A stretch of DNA of 64,000 nucleotides from Apiosordaria backusii. Taxonomy: Eukaryota; Ascomycota; Sordariomycetes; Sordariales; Lasiosphaeriaceae. Every line of letters begins with the position of its first letter. Within the stretch, counting starts at the first letter, position 1. The DNA is taken from contig JAUKTV010000016.1 of the NCBI GenBank assembly GCA_030549205.1, positions 372,001 through 436,000 on the forward strand, read 5' to 3'. Made by a program: the position numbers and the translations under genes. The notes below the pieces were generated by a model, which was given only the letters and a program-made list of their open reading frames with translations, was not told the DNA's origin and did not search any database. Shown one piece after another: positions 35,301 to 47,287 of this stretch.

Positions 35301-35857
35301 GATGCGGCCTACAAACCAGCTGCCGAATGAGGGATATCGTTGTTCGACAAAAGCGCCGCTGACATGCATCTTCTGACGACAAGCCAGCGCGGACACCTAT
35401 ATGCTAGGTCATATTGATCTGTTGTGCTCGCTCTCGCCATAATGCCGCGTCATATGTTGGCTAAATTTCTAGTCACATCACAGCGGCTTGTACTGTTGCA
35501 ATCCCTCAGTTCTCAGCTCACTTCCTATCGTTGCTTCCGCCTACCGCCGGCCACGTGCAACGGCCGTTTGTGCTCTGGGAAGAAGGGCGCTTGACAATGC
35601 CATTCGCATATCTTCGCACTCATGCACATTCCTCAAGCGCAACCGTGCCTTGGGTCCGGTCCAGTCATCGCCCTCCGTCGCTGCCGCTCTTACATGGTAT
35701 AGCCTTGCTGCCAAATGCCGCACAGAGACGCGCTAGCCTGTTGAAACAAACCACATACCTACGCTTTCCACTGCAGCTTCCTGTTTCGGATGATGAAGAA
35801 CGACCCAGGATGCTCGCTGAAGTTGAACAGCATGGCCACATGGCCGGAGGATCCCAA
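29400..35857. other. Long gene-poor region between the small Cys-rich gene and the GH76 gene
   Basis: About 6.5 kb with no confidently supported gene. It contains a (CA)13 microsatellite at 30363-30388, a GGAT repeat near 30637-30652, two copies of GTGACAGGTCACACA at 31291 and 31390, and a CCTACCTACCTA run at 32311-32322. Minus-strand stretches near 33400-34030 have some protein-like composition but no coherent frame. Confidence 0.45.
30363..30388 (+). repeat. (CA)13 dinucleotide microsatellite
   Basis: Thirteen uninterrupted CA units are visible in intergenic sequence. It is likely length-polymorphic between strains. Confidence 0.95.
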
Positions 35858-36048
35858 ACTAGGGGCCGCAAGGTTCATCGCTCACAAGACGTCTCTTCAT
35901 CCACCGGACTCTGAATTCCTGGCACTTGGTCGTCACCACTTTGGCTGCCGTGGCGATTATAAATACTCTTACATATGTTCTCTATGGGCACGAACTCGCA
36001 GGCTGGCCCGTCATCCATCGCTTCGCATACTACACAACCCTTATCAAT

Positions 36049-37245
36049 ATGGTATCCTCAAGATGGGGCGGACTGGCCGCTCGCGCTCTCTTTTACATGT
36101 CTGCTCACCGACATAATCGAATCGAAGCTGATGCTGCCTATTCCGGAAACACCGAACTCGCGGCCAAGGCTCTTCAGGACTGGTATAACCAGACAACGGG
36201 GGGATGGGACACGGCGGGGTGGTGGCACGATGCAAACTGTCTTACAGTTTTGACAGACTGGGCGCTTTATGCAGGACCAAGCCAGAATGTTAATGTTACC
36301 GATATTGCCGCCAATACGTTTGCGAATGCTCAGAAGCCGGGTGTGCAGGTGGAGAAAAGACTCACGGCAACTGGGCGGATGACCTCCTCAACAAAGTACG
36401 CCCAACAAACAAAACGAGGCTTCCCTGGATTTCTAAACGAATACTATGATGACGAAGGGTGGTGGGCACTGGCCTGGATCAGGTCGTATGACCTCACGGG
36501 AAATATTGAATACCTCAACATGGCGGAAAGTATCTTCGACGATATGAAGAACGGCACTGATAGTGTCTGTGGCGGCGGCATTTGGTGGTCGAAAACTCGC
36601 GAATACAAGGCTGCCATTGCCAACGAGCTATATCTGACTGTGGCGGCCAGTCTTGCCAACCGTGTACAGGGTTCCAGAGACAAATACCTTCCAATCGCGA
36701 GAGACCAGTGGGATTGGTTCAAAAAGAGCGGCATGATCAACAATGACAATCTCATCAATGACGGCCTTGACAAGAACGACGGCGGTACCTGTGTCAATAA
36801 CGGCCTGCCAGCTTGGTCCTACAATCAGGGTGTCGTTCTGGGCGGTCTGGTTGAGCTCAGCAAAGCCACGGGTAACGACACATATCTCTCCCAAGCGGTG
36901 GACATCGCCAAAGCAGCCATTGCCATGCTGGAGGATGAGAATGGTATCATTCATGAAGTCGATCGCTGCGAGCCCAACTGTGGCCAAGACGGTCCGCAGT
37001 TCAAGGGCATCTTTATGCGGAATCTGCATTACCTGTATAAGGTTGTTCCCAATCAAGATTTTGCGACGACAATCAAGAAGAACGCGGATTCAATCTGGGC
37101 CAAGAACCGGGACCCAAAGACGAATCGGATGGGGATTTCGTGGGTTGGGCCGCCAGAGGCTGGGATCGGACCGACGGCGAAGACACATAGCTGCGCAATG
37201 GACGTACTGGTTGGGGCGATGGGCGTGGTGGCTGGGAGCAAGTAG
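36049..37245 (+). CDS. Glycoside hydrolase family 76 (alpha-1,6-mannanase / Dfg5-Dcw1-like)
   Basis: A single exon of 398 residues from ATG 36049. Family hallmarks appear in order: GGWDTAGWWHDANCLTVL, then the catalytic pair D134-D135 within NEYYDDEGWWALAWI, CGGGIWWSK, NELYLTVAASLANR, WSYNQGVVLGGLVELSKATGN and FKGIFMRNLHYLY. GH76 enzymes act on alpha-1,6-mannan backbones of cell-wall or GPI glycans. No C-terminal GPI signal is present, unlike Dfg5/Dcw1, so a secreted or anchored mannanase is likelier. From ATG 36049 the N-terminus lacks a clear signal peptide. The frame is open upstream to about 35860 and encodes a 20-residue hydrophobic stretch (VVTTLAAVAIINTLTYVLYG) at about 35929-35988, so an upstream exon adding a signal anchor is possible. 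A TATAAATA also lies at 35958-35965, which would favour the shorter form. Confidence 0.9.
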   Translation: MVSSRWGGLAARALFYMSAHRHNRIEADAAYSGNTELAAKALQDWYNQTTGGWDTAGWWHDANCLTVLTDWALYAGPSQNVNVTDIAANTFANAQKPGVQVEKRLTATGRMTSSTKYAQQTKRGFPGFLNEYYDDEGWWALAWIRSYDLTGNIEYLNMAESIFDDMKNGTDSVCGGGIWWSKTREYKAAIANELYLTVAASLANRVQGSRDKYLPIARDQWDWFKKSGMINNDNLINDGLDKNDGGTCVNNGLPAWSYNQGVVLGGLVELSKATGNDTYLSQAVDIAKAAIAMLEDENGIIHEVDRCEPNCGQDGPQFKGIFMRNLHYLYKVVPNQDFATTIKKNADSIWAKNRDPKTNRMGISWVGPPEAGIGPTAKTHSCAMDVLVGAMGVVAGSK

Positions 37246-40033
37246 GTGTTGGTTCCTTCAGTGGACAGTATCGAGGTGAAGGATAGTCAAGGGACTCGGA
37301 GTTGGGATCGGAATTGGAAATGGGCTGCCGGCTGGACTGTGGCCTCATCAATGGCTACTTGGTATGGATACCCACATCTGTAGCGGGCATGTTATGTTTT
37401 TTTGGAATGGGGCGCCATCGGGTTCGCTTTGTTTTGGGTGTCTGCATCTGCTATTCTTGCTCTATAGTTCTTGTTGAGTAGCGATAACTTGAATATCATA
37501 CAAGCCTTGTTTTTTCATCGACAGGTTCTTTTTCCGGCTAGGGTATGTCGGAAAAATATCCGATGCCGACACCTCTCTGAGCTATGCTGCAATGTATGAT
37601 GAGCATGGCTACTCGTACAGAGGTCCATCTGGAAGTCAGTACAGTAGGCCCTTGGGTGTAATTGAAAGGATATTCTTGTGCTGATATCCCTCTTTGCCAC
37701 GCGTCTCTCAAGCCCGTGTCCTACGGGGAATTTGTTTTCCTTATCTCTCGACCTCATCCCACATGCTACGGTTCCAGGATAGCCTGTCGCTCTTGTTTCT
37801 CATGTTTGTCTCTTGCAGCCAGCTCTCACAGCCAACTCTCACAGCCAACTCTCACAGTCAACTCTCACAGCCAACTCTCACGCCATTGCACCACAACAAG
37901 CAGAAAGCAGCTAACAATGTCTTACTGCTGTGTTCTGTGATGGTTTCTCGAAGCCCCTGAATGAGTCAAGTTCTCAAAGGCCGTGGGCGAATAGGTACCG
38001 GTAGAAGACACCAACAAATAACGAAAATGACAGTAATTTTCGAGAGCTTGAGAGAATAAGGTAAATACAACCTGGAAGTTTTGTACAAAGTTTCGGTGAT
38101 AGTACCTAAGGCTTGTGAACAAAAAGCCAGCAATGAGAAAGTTGGAATAATAAACTTCCATTGCTTCAAGTTTGTGCTTGGTCGCGCGATGATCATTTCA
38201 AACTCTCCTGATGTTATCACTACTTTCCATCTAGCATGGAAAACTCGTTGATATAGGGTCATGATGTGTGTTTAAGTGATGTAATATGCTAGTAGGTTTA
38301 ATGATATATAAGGTACCTACCTAGGAAATGTGGTTTTGGAAGAACTTTGAAATCACTACAGGCACTGACTTTCTACGGTTTAATGGCCATGAGATATAGG
38401 CCAGGTTTCGCTAGACCGATGATACGGTAGGTAGGTAGTGCTAAGGTAGCCTCTCACCTTCCTTAGGAGTGTTTCCAGTCCATGTTCCTTCTGTCCGGTC
38501 TCCACGTGGTTTGGCATATCCCGTATCTGCCGGTGCGTAATCCCTGTCGTTAAGCAACAGGCTCTCTCAGGGTGGTCAAGATCAGATCAGATCGGATCGG
38601 ATCCGTCTATCCCTTCTATGATCTTGTTTTCAACACATGCCTTACCTCTCTGTCGCTCACATACGTACAACAAGAAATAGGTAGTTCCGTTCCTGGACAG
38701 TGTACCACACAACCACAACTCAATCAATGCCGACAGAGCCTGACCATCACGCGGTTACTCACCGAGAAGCAAACCTACAAACCCCCCAAAAAGAACCCAG
38801 AACCGCTGACTGTATTCGGCCCTTTCCCTTCCCTCCTTCACCTATCCACTCACATCCCCCCAAATTCCTGTGTCATACAAATCACTTCCAGACAGATAGA
38901 GACATTTTTAGACCCCCCTTTCTATCTCCACATACAAATTCCCCCTCGGTCATGGCCGATAAGGCTCATCCGCCTCATCTGCCGCCGCCTCGCCGCGTGT
39001 CTCCCTTCCCTGCCTACCTTACGTACGGGATGTGGGTTACGGTTACACCCATCGGTCGAAATCGTTCTAGAAAAGGAAGGAAGGAATCGGTCAGTATATG
39101 CATTGTAATGCCATGCCATGCCAGTGTGCGGCACTTGCAAACCACCAGACACAATGCTCCTTCCCTCCGCTGGACCGCCGATATGGTTGCACTCAGATTG
39201 GAGACGCCATCGGTGCGTACGTGCGTGCGTGTGTGAAAAAAAAGAAGCGGTCAGTTGCGTTGTCATTGTCAGTGACAGTCAGTCAAAAGAATGTAGCATT
39301 CAGGAGGTTGGGGTTGAGGGCCCGCGGAGGTTCCAGTTTTGTTTTGTTTGAAACGGGGCTATGGGCACTGGAGATTCATGCTCTCTCTCAGATCGGACCG
39401 GTGTCTGAATGGTAACAAAAAGAATACGTAACATCGAATCTGAGATCTGGACCCTGAAAATCGTTCACACCAGACAAATCAAGCACGAGAGAACAAAATG
39501 AATGGCAAAAAGGTGTCCCAAAAAAAAGTGTGATATTTTATATCCCGTAATCCTCCACCCCAAGATTTCCATTCCAGCCAAAGGAAAAACAAAAAAAAGA
39601 ATGTTGTGACAATTTCCGCCCTCCCTTCTCGATATCAGTGCCCGGTTTTGCTAAAGGTTGTAGTAGTAGCGTAGTAGGCGACGTGGTATATATGGTAAAA
39701 AAGAGACTCCAGTTGCCATGCCGTTGCTATAATATGCTTCCAGTCCGCAAGGACCAAGCCGCAGTGTAATGTGAAATAGTCTCCCTGATGATGGGTTAAG
39801 TTCTGTTTTGGTGCCTGCCATGCATCCAGCGATGCGTCCGTGACAATATGTGAGAAACAAAAACAAAACCCTCCACCGCGCCGAATTCAATACCTGGTAG
39901 TAAAAGAGAATCTCGCCTGCAATGCTTCTCCCCTGGCTGTCGCCCCAATTAAACATCAAGATATGTATCGCCTTGACCCGACCCCTCCAAGGCCCACCAT
40001 AGCCTCCCCTTCCTTCGCTCCAGAACCCCAACT
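37246..40033. other. Intergenic region with a 13-bp tandem repeat
   Basis: About 2.8 kb without a supported gene, between two convergent genes. It contains a 13-bp tandem repeat (37819-37882), GATC-rich short repeats near 38579-38604, and GGTAGGTAGGTAG at 38426-38438. Open frames near 38600-39400 are proline-rich chance frames in pyrimidine-rich DNA. Confidence 0.5.
37819..37882 (+). repeat. Five-copy 13-bp tandem repeat
   Basis: Consensus unit CCAACTCTCACAG. Five consecutive units start at 37819, 37832, 37845, 37858 and 37871, with one substitution each in units one and four and a shortened last unit. Confidence 0.95.
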
Positions 40034-41293
40034 TTATTTGGACTTCATTGTCCGTGTGCTTCTGTACATTAGCCTTGGGGGCAGCACCATCTCCACGTCA
40101 TCAGCCGCTCCGTCGTCCACCTCGAGCTTCATCTCACTCCCCAAGCCATTGGTCTCCGCAGCCTTGAGGGCGTTCAGGTGTTCCCTTCGCATGCTTTGCG
40201 GACGATAGCTCCTCCCCTTGGTTTCCTCGGCGTCCTTCTGGAGGCCGGTGGGATTCTCCTTCTCGACACGCTCCATCTCCTTGTCAGCTAGCTCCTTGGT
40301 CTCCCGCAACCGCTGCTGAATCTTGGTAATCTCCTCCCCGCAGTCGCCATCTCGCAAAAACTGATGCGCGGCATGCTCGCACATGCTCTGAACAAACTCG
40401 AGACCCTTGTCAAGTTCGTCATAGACATCGCTCTGCAGTGGCTTGCCGTCGAATCCAAGGGTGACGCTGCCGCGGGCACCCGCCCGAGCATAGCCACGAC
40501 CACCCATGGCAGCTCTGGCCATCATCGCCGACGGTCCGCCGCCCATCAATCGTCGTGTGCTGACATACTGAAGAGCTGGGATTATTTCCTCTTCGTCGCC
40601 ATTCGGAGATGCAGGGGCAGCTTCGATGGTCCCATTGCCGGATGCTGGAGCGCCGTCCTTCTTCTCGTCCTCATCATCATCCTCAGGCGTCTCAAGCTCG
40701 GCCAACCGCTTGATCTGTGCTACCTTGGCGGCCATCTTGGCTTTGCGCATCATGTTCCGACTGGTGCTGACAAATTTGACGAGCTCCTCAAAGAAGATCT
40801 GGACGTAGCTGTCATAGTAAACAATTATCATGGTGCGAGATCGGTATTTTGGTGGGCCACCATTGGCGCTGATGACCGAGTCGGTGCGCTGTCGTTTGCC
40901 AAGGGTCGCCCGGGCGCGTGCTTGGCCAGCTGCTCGTACCTTGTTTTCTTGACGCTGAATGGCAGATGGTGAGTGCGAGTCCGAAGGGCTGGATGGTGGC
41001 TGATCGGTGCCGGTCTTGGCAACTGCAGCATCCCGTGTCGCATCGCCATGAGTCTCGAGTTGTGGCTGTGGTGTTGCTTCTCTTGGATGCGCCTCGGGCT
41101 CGTCGCGTGGCCTCAGTGATTCTGTTGACCCCTTGTTCCGGATCGACTTTGGCGCACTTGTGGGCGACTTTTCTTTATCCTTCTCGGCCAGCTGCGCCAG
41201 CTCGTTCTGGCGCTGTTTGATTTGGCCGTTGAGCTCATCGAGCTTGTGCAACCATTCGGGCACGTTGCCGGCGAGATTCTTGAGCGCATCCAT
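40034..41293 (-). CDS. Uncharacterised fungal protein with N-terminal helix and conserved-looking central core
   Basis: From ATG 41293 the frame encodes 419 residues. It starts MDALKNLAGNVPEWLHKLDELNG, followed by a Gln/Glu helix. A disordered charged linker carries a KRQRTDS nuclear-type patch. A central helical core follows (MIIVYYDSYVQIFFEELVKF, then RNMMRKAKMAAKVAQIKRLAELE). An acidic stretch precedes a Gly/Ala/Arg segment (ARAAMGGRGYARAGARG), and a final helical and basic region contains SYRPQSMRREHLNALKAAE. I do not recognise a named family; the basic patches suggest a nuclear or chromatin protein. The frame stays open upstream to a TAG directly before 41389; an upstream exon using acceptor GCGTAG at 41390 is possible, but no ATG exon was found. 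A minus-strand TATATTATA lies near 41465-41473. Confidence 0.75.
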   Translation of the reverse strand: MDALKNLAGNVPEWLHKLDELNGQIKQRQNELAQLAEKDKEKSPTSAPKSIRNKGSTESLRPRDEPEAHPREATPQPQLETHGDATRDAAVAKTGTDQPPSSPSDSHSPSAIQRQENKVRAAGQARARATLGKRQRTDSVISANGGPPKYRSRTMIIVYYDSYVQIFFEELVKFVSTSRNMMRKAKMAAKVAQIKRLAELETPEDDDEDEKKDGAPASGNGTIEAAPASPNGDEEEIIPALQYVSTRRLMGGGPSAMMARAAMGGRGYARAGARGSVTLGFDGKPLQSDVYDELDKGLEFVQSMCEHAAHQFLRDGDCGEEITKIQQRLRETKELADKEMERVEKENPTGLQKDAEETKGRSYRPQSMRREHLNALKAAETNGLGSEMKLEVDDGAADDVEMVLPPRLMYRSTRTMKSK

Positions 41294-44200
41294 GGCCAGA
41301 TCTTCCTCCTCCGTCTCGCCAGCAGCAGTTCTTCTTCGTGGTAGGGCCGTGGTGGGCAACTTGGTGGGCGTCGCTAGGGCCGCCTGCACCTACGCGACCA
41401 CGACGTGAAGATGGGGAATGGAAGGTTTTACCACTCGTAAAAACAGCCCTTCTGCCTCGAGCTATAATATACCGAGACACGCGTGGCAGAAGGTCCGTGT
41501 AAAGGATGAAAATTGTTCTTTCAAAGCGTCGCTGTAATTCAAACAATGGGTGTCGCAGATGCGTGTGCGCACTGTTTTCTCGGACTCCGCGTTTTATTAA
41601 TACAGCGGACGTCGAAGAAGAGCGCAGGTGGTGTGAGAGTTTGCTGGAAGCTAAAAGGGCTGATCTGTCACGGTACTGTGTTTTGTTGTTTGGTGGTGCC
41701 CTGGGAAGTAAGGTAAGGCCGATGGTTTTGGTCAGGTCGGGCGAGGTTTCCTCGTCAGGGCAAGCTGGAGGTGCGTGTTCAGCTGGTTTTGATTGCGGAC
41801 AGCAGACTGGCGGGACTTGGCCAGAAATGGACTGAAATGGGGTGGCTTCCAGGTTGTTCTTGTTCTGCTCCTGCGGGCCAGGGGGTACCCACGCTAACAG
41901 GAGCACTAGTGGAGCCAGTGGGTTTGATCCGCGACTAAAAAAGACCGGGGCTGTTGCCGTTTCTTCCCTTTTTCCTTCTGCGTGCCAGCCTCGGTGCTGC
42001 TGCGCTTTGCGAGAACGAAAACAGCTTGTGCTGACACGGCTGACCGAACCGATGAAGGGAGGCAAAAAATGGCAACTTGAGGTATCACATTACACTACTG
42101 AGACTTTGTCACTGTGACGGGGCCTTGGTGCTGCATGTCGATCACGGGCAGCTAGCCATCTGTTGGCTCACTTGTCTCCATACGGACATATTTTCAAGGC
42201 TCTTGCGTGCGTGTTATTATCCCTCTGAATATCTTATACCCCGACACCCCTGCGCCGACATTTCCCATGGATGCCGTGTGCCTTCGGTTGTCTCGCATCG
42301 CTGACCTTTCCTTCTTTTTATGGCGACGCACATGTCGAGCAACATCGGCAATCCATAATCAGGCCAGCTTGGACAGCCTCTCGACCGCCAGTTTTACATA
42401 TGTAGACAACATGTACAACTAACTGCGGGGAAGCAATCTCCTGGCCATTGTCCCCTTGTTCTGCCCTGCGGCCAGACCGTTTGACCATTGCTTTGCTGTC
42501 AGCTTTCTGGTGGCAGGGTCATACTCCGCACTCATTATGCCAAGCTAGCGTAAGGTAGGGTATTTACTGTATGCGGTGTTTCTTGCAGTCAGACTCAGCG
42601 ATTATAGGTTGGGTGTGGCTGCATGTGGGCTTGGAAAGTGCCCGTTTCCATTAATTCTTTTGACTCTGCATTTACCCTTTTCTGATCGAGCATGACGCCG
42701 CACACTGTGCTCAATTGTGTGTCAGTCAACCATGTGTGGGATGCAGCCGCAAAGCGGTCAGGGATGGGATCGGACGTGTGTCAAGCCTCTCAGCTGCAGG
42801 TTGCAAAGAAAAAGGTGGTGGGTGGTGTTGAGAGGGAGACGATAGAAAAGTGTTCCGAATCTCAGCCATAATCCAAGACACTCTGTGTTGTCTGGACTGG
42901 CCCATTCAACAAGACTTCCCCGCCCCCTTTACTACCCCCTCTCATGGTTGTGATCGGCAATCGGTTGTTCTCGTGACTTGTTGGACTTCAGGGAATCTTG
43001 CAGCATATGCAGCTCTGACGATAGAAATTCGATTATTTTATGTACATACTTGATACTTCCCATACTGTGTACAATACACTAAACGCTGCACTGGGTTGAT
43101 GACGGAAGAGGGAAGCCGCGGGTGAAAGAGCCTGCTGCCGGTCCGGCGCTTGGCCACCACGGTGACATCGGGCTCGGAGGTTGGGCGCCACAACCGGCAG
43201 CGTCAAGTTCCCTCGCCCGTCGCCCTCGCAGCTGGCCGTGATCAATTGTCTGTCCTCTTTGACTTGACCACCAACAAAGGGCAGCGTAGCACTACCTCTT
43301 GGACATTCAACACCTCCAGCGCAACATTCGAAGACTCGGAGTATGTAGGTATATATGGTCCAAGCTGTGTAACGCGGGGTAGATTTCAATGCCGCTGCCC
43401 AGCTTTTTATTCGATGGGATACGATGGGATACGATGGACAGCACCCGCATCCGCCCAACGCTGTTCCATTCGCAAGCACGGCAATATCGAGAAGGCCGTT
43501 TAGAGAACTATGATCTCCTTGCTAGTCGAAACTGATGAAAATCACTTCGGCAGTGGCAGTTGCTTGGCGCGGATATGAAGCGGCGCCAGCCGTTGAAACA
43601 ACGCGCTCCCGTCAACTTGGCTTCCGGCCTCTTCCCCATCCGGCGTCTCCGTTCTCCAGTCTTTTTGACATACACAGTATACTGATGATCCCTCCTCGAT
43701 GATGGATTTTGAGATGGATACACTAAACTTTGAAATTCCCCGCAACCGGTTCGGCAGACGACTTGCATTCAACCTGATGATCTTTTATGCCAAGCGAAGT
43801 TGCCAGGCCGTTACAACCCGAGCCCTTTTTGATCATGGACTCTGCAGATGGGTTACTCTCAAAACGGTAGGCACATCGCCGCCCCGCGCATTTTCCTTTT
43901 CCTCTGCCTGTTGTCTTAATGACATCTCCAGAGACGTCTTGACACGTGCATTTCCAAGAGCTTTCTTCGGTCAGGTCCGCAGCCGCTCCCGGCAGAACCT
44001 CATCTTCTCTGCATCCGACACAGTTTCAGCTGCCTGATTCCCACTGTTCTGTTCGTGACTCTGGCATGTTGGGTTGCACAACTTTCAAAGCATCCAGCCG
44101 AATCCCGAAGGCATTCATTCTTTCTGTACGGCCCCATCTCGCTGTCGAGTAGGCAAAGGACCAGTCCCTGCAGCAAGAAGAGTCTCCTGGCGAAAAAGTC

Positions 44201-47200
44201 CAACGGTTTTTGACAGCATTCGCTCAGATCTTCCAGAGGTCTGACCGCTCATTCAGAGCTGTGCCGAAGGTACCGAAGTATCGTTACAGCAGCTGGCTCC
44301 TACGGACCTATCGCATACGAGACGACAGGACGGACTAAACTCCGTGGAGTTTCGGCAGTACACAGTATGTATCCGTAGAACCCGCTGCGATCTCCATTCG
44401 CTGTCTCGTTCTTCCTCTTCTCCTCTCTTGCCGATGCAATGTCCGTGACTGCTTCGTTTCCCCTCACACAGCGCGCAGGAGGAATGCCTTATTGGCTGTC
44501 AATTGCCAGCCACCATCAAGAAAAAGCAAAGAAGTCACCCATAAACCATCCAACCAACCGCGTTAAGTTTTGCCATTTTAGGCAAGCGGGCGCGGGATGT
44601 CAAGCACTTCAAAGCTAGGTAGGTTTCGAGACGCGGGGGTGGTGTCTTCATTTTCAATCACCCGAAGCTCCCATCGAGAAGCCCCTCATAACCTTTCCCC
44701 TCAGGTCATCTTCAAACCACCTCGCCAATCTCCTCACTTTTACCCTATCCCCTTTTGAAACAGATACAGAAAAGAAGGCCAAGGAGCCAGCAAAAAGAGG
44801 CTCGTCACGTTCCGCGGTTCGCTTCCACCTGCTTTCATCAATTTTTAGCACCTCTGACGCAACCCAAGAGAGTCTGGTGTAGCTGTTGATAAAAAACAAG
44901 GCAAAATAAACCTACCACACAGCAGCGGACGGGGACACATGACAAGCAGGACGCTAGGAAGAGCCTTCTTGGCCGGCCTGCTAGTATTATGAAGTTCCCC
45001 CCCTTCCTCCGCAATCGCCCCATCGTCATTTTTTGCTTGAAGTTGGAGGATTGTGCATCGTCAACCCTCCAAGCAAGCAAGGGAGGCGGGGAAAGTTCCT
45101 CCGTGTCTGACATTCACAAGGGAAAAAAAATATAAGCCATCAGGAACTCATCATGAGATCTGTATGTAGGAGAACGCCTCTTCCGCCCTTGCCTCGTTTT
45201 TGCTACGTCAACGGCGTTTTGCTCGGAGCCTATGAGAGTACATATTTCCTCGTGTGTATGCGGGATCGTATCACCACGGAAGCAAGATCCTGTTCCTTCA
45301 ATGTGCTGCCATGCTTCACGCGTTCCGCCATGCAGTCAGATATGGCCTGTGCACAAAAACCTCAAGACCGAACCAAAAACAATTCTCGCTCCAAGCAAGT
45401 TGCCAAGAAACGGCAAATAATCAGCGGATAGGAACATTAGATCCTATCGATGATGCATGATACACATAACGGAACGCCCATACATATACATAAATTGGAA
45501 GGATCGAGCACGGCAGACCAATCGATTCAGCTGGTTTTACGATCCGTGTTGGAAGCTTTGACTTCAGGGGTGTGCCCTGGCGGCCTGAGGGGGCCGGGAA
45601 AAATACAGGCCTCACACGTGGGTTGTGGGTTTCCCGTTGAGTGTCCGCCCGCTCCGCAATGGAAAATCACAAAATCATCCGGAGGGATTCTCTTCACAGC
45701 CAGAAGGAATTGTGTTGAATGGAAAAAGATTATGACCCCACCTTTAGTTTAGAATGGAATGGATCGATTGGATAGGCGCGCGATTTCGCATATTAATCGG
45801 CGACCACTGTGGGAGGAGGTTGGACGCCGGGACGGCACGCAGGTCTTCTTTGAGATGATGCGAAGCACGAGGGTAGTTAGGTAAGCAAGAGGGCGGGAAG
45901 AGTTCTTGTGTGACGGTCAAAGAGACATGCACAGTTCAATCCCGTGTTCGCATGGGGTGTTTCGAATACGGGTACATACATACACCGCCAAGAAGTACAG
46001 CAGGTAATAATTAGACATGGGCATTGTTGAAGGTGATGGTCTTGTGATAGGGTTTTGGGTTTGTAACATGATATGATGGGTTCACGGCATATCTGTCGAG
46101 GACAGGACTTCAGTTTGAAGGTGGCACCTCAGACTTTTGTGGAAGTCAAGCGCCTCTATGAAAGTCAAGCGCCTCTTGTTGAGTGTTGAGGTGGAAGGTG
46201 AAAGTGTGGAGAAGCTCAGAACGGAAAGGATGAATTCACCCCCCTCTCATGCAATCGAGACTCCCCGCAGTTGCACAACTGCCTTCATAACTCAGACTGA
46301 ACTCACAACTCAACAAGTTCATCACATGGAATTTCACAAGAGGAGGAAGCTTTCCCTAGAATTTCTTTTTCAGGTTCAACTCAGCTTCGGGGATTGTAAC
46401 CCTCCTTCAACCAGCTCTAACCATTTCGCCCGACATCAGAAACAATCCATGTCACTTATAACCCTGCTGCACTTGATCAAGGCGGTAGAAGAAGCATATC
46501 ACACAGTACGAGCAACAAACACACAAGACTACAGGACTAAAGTTCCAAGATCAAGAACCAGGGCAATAGTCTGCTCACGAACATCAGCCGGATCCGATCC
46601 TGGTCTCGCTCTCGGTTTCGGGTTGCCTAGTTGGCGAGCAAGGACGCACCTTGATTTCAAGATCACACTCAACCTTAACAGCCACCGTCACAAACCAACA
46701 GATTGTCAATGCGAGAGTTCTAGCAAGGAGAGAAGTCGATCTCGATCCGATAAACCTCTCAATTCTTCTCCACCTACTTTACTGTAGCTTCGAACAATGT
46801 CAAACCTAATCCTAAATAAAGACTCATCTAACAGCCCCATCCGATTGGCCCGGATCTATACCCGTAGCTTCAACGGTCACACAAACGGACAGACGGATGG
46901 ATGGACAGACGGGTCTAGACTTACTCTTGTCCATACTTCCCCCCACAAAGAAACACATTCCAATGTGCTTGCACTACCTAGCTGGCGTGGAGATCATCGT
47001 TGTTTCCCAGGTCGTTAGGCTTTGTAGGTTATCGAGTTGGATTCCAAACGAGTCGTGGCAGAGCAGGCGGTGAATGATTGCTGATAATGATGATAATACT
47101 CGACTGTCATGATGACCATGATATGATAGGTCATCTCCCGTTCCGGGCCAGGTTGATCTCGATGTGAAATGGGGCTGACATTGACAAGGAATCATTTTTT

Positions 47201-47287
47201 GCGCAGCGAAATGTCAGGAAAACCTGTCTATGAGACACTCGATCCTTCAAGATGTCTCCTGGGTGCGCTACCCGACTTGAAGAGCAA
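41294..47287. other. Second gene-poor region
   Basis: About 6 kb with no supported gene. It includes the upstream region of the 40-41 kb gene, AT-poor sequence with many short open frames, a GATACGATGG direct repeat near 43413-43438, and a duplicated AAGTCAAGCGCCTCT at 46143-46157 and 46161-46175. The longest frame (46137-46787, 216 codons) shows no family signal. Confidence 0.45.

Noticed and set aside
44654..45113. Two minus-strand frames that might be exons of one small gene
   Set aside because: No donor/acceptor pair joins them convincingly and neither resembles a known protein.
46137..46787. 216-codon open frame in the second gene-poor region
   Set aside because: It begins with a duplicated AAGTCAAGCGCCTCT, lacks ordered hydrophobic pattern or motifs, and has no splice or promoter context. 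It is kept as non-coding unless transcripts appear.
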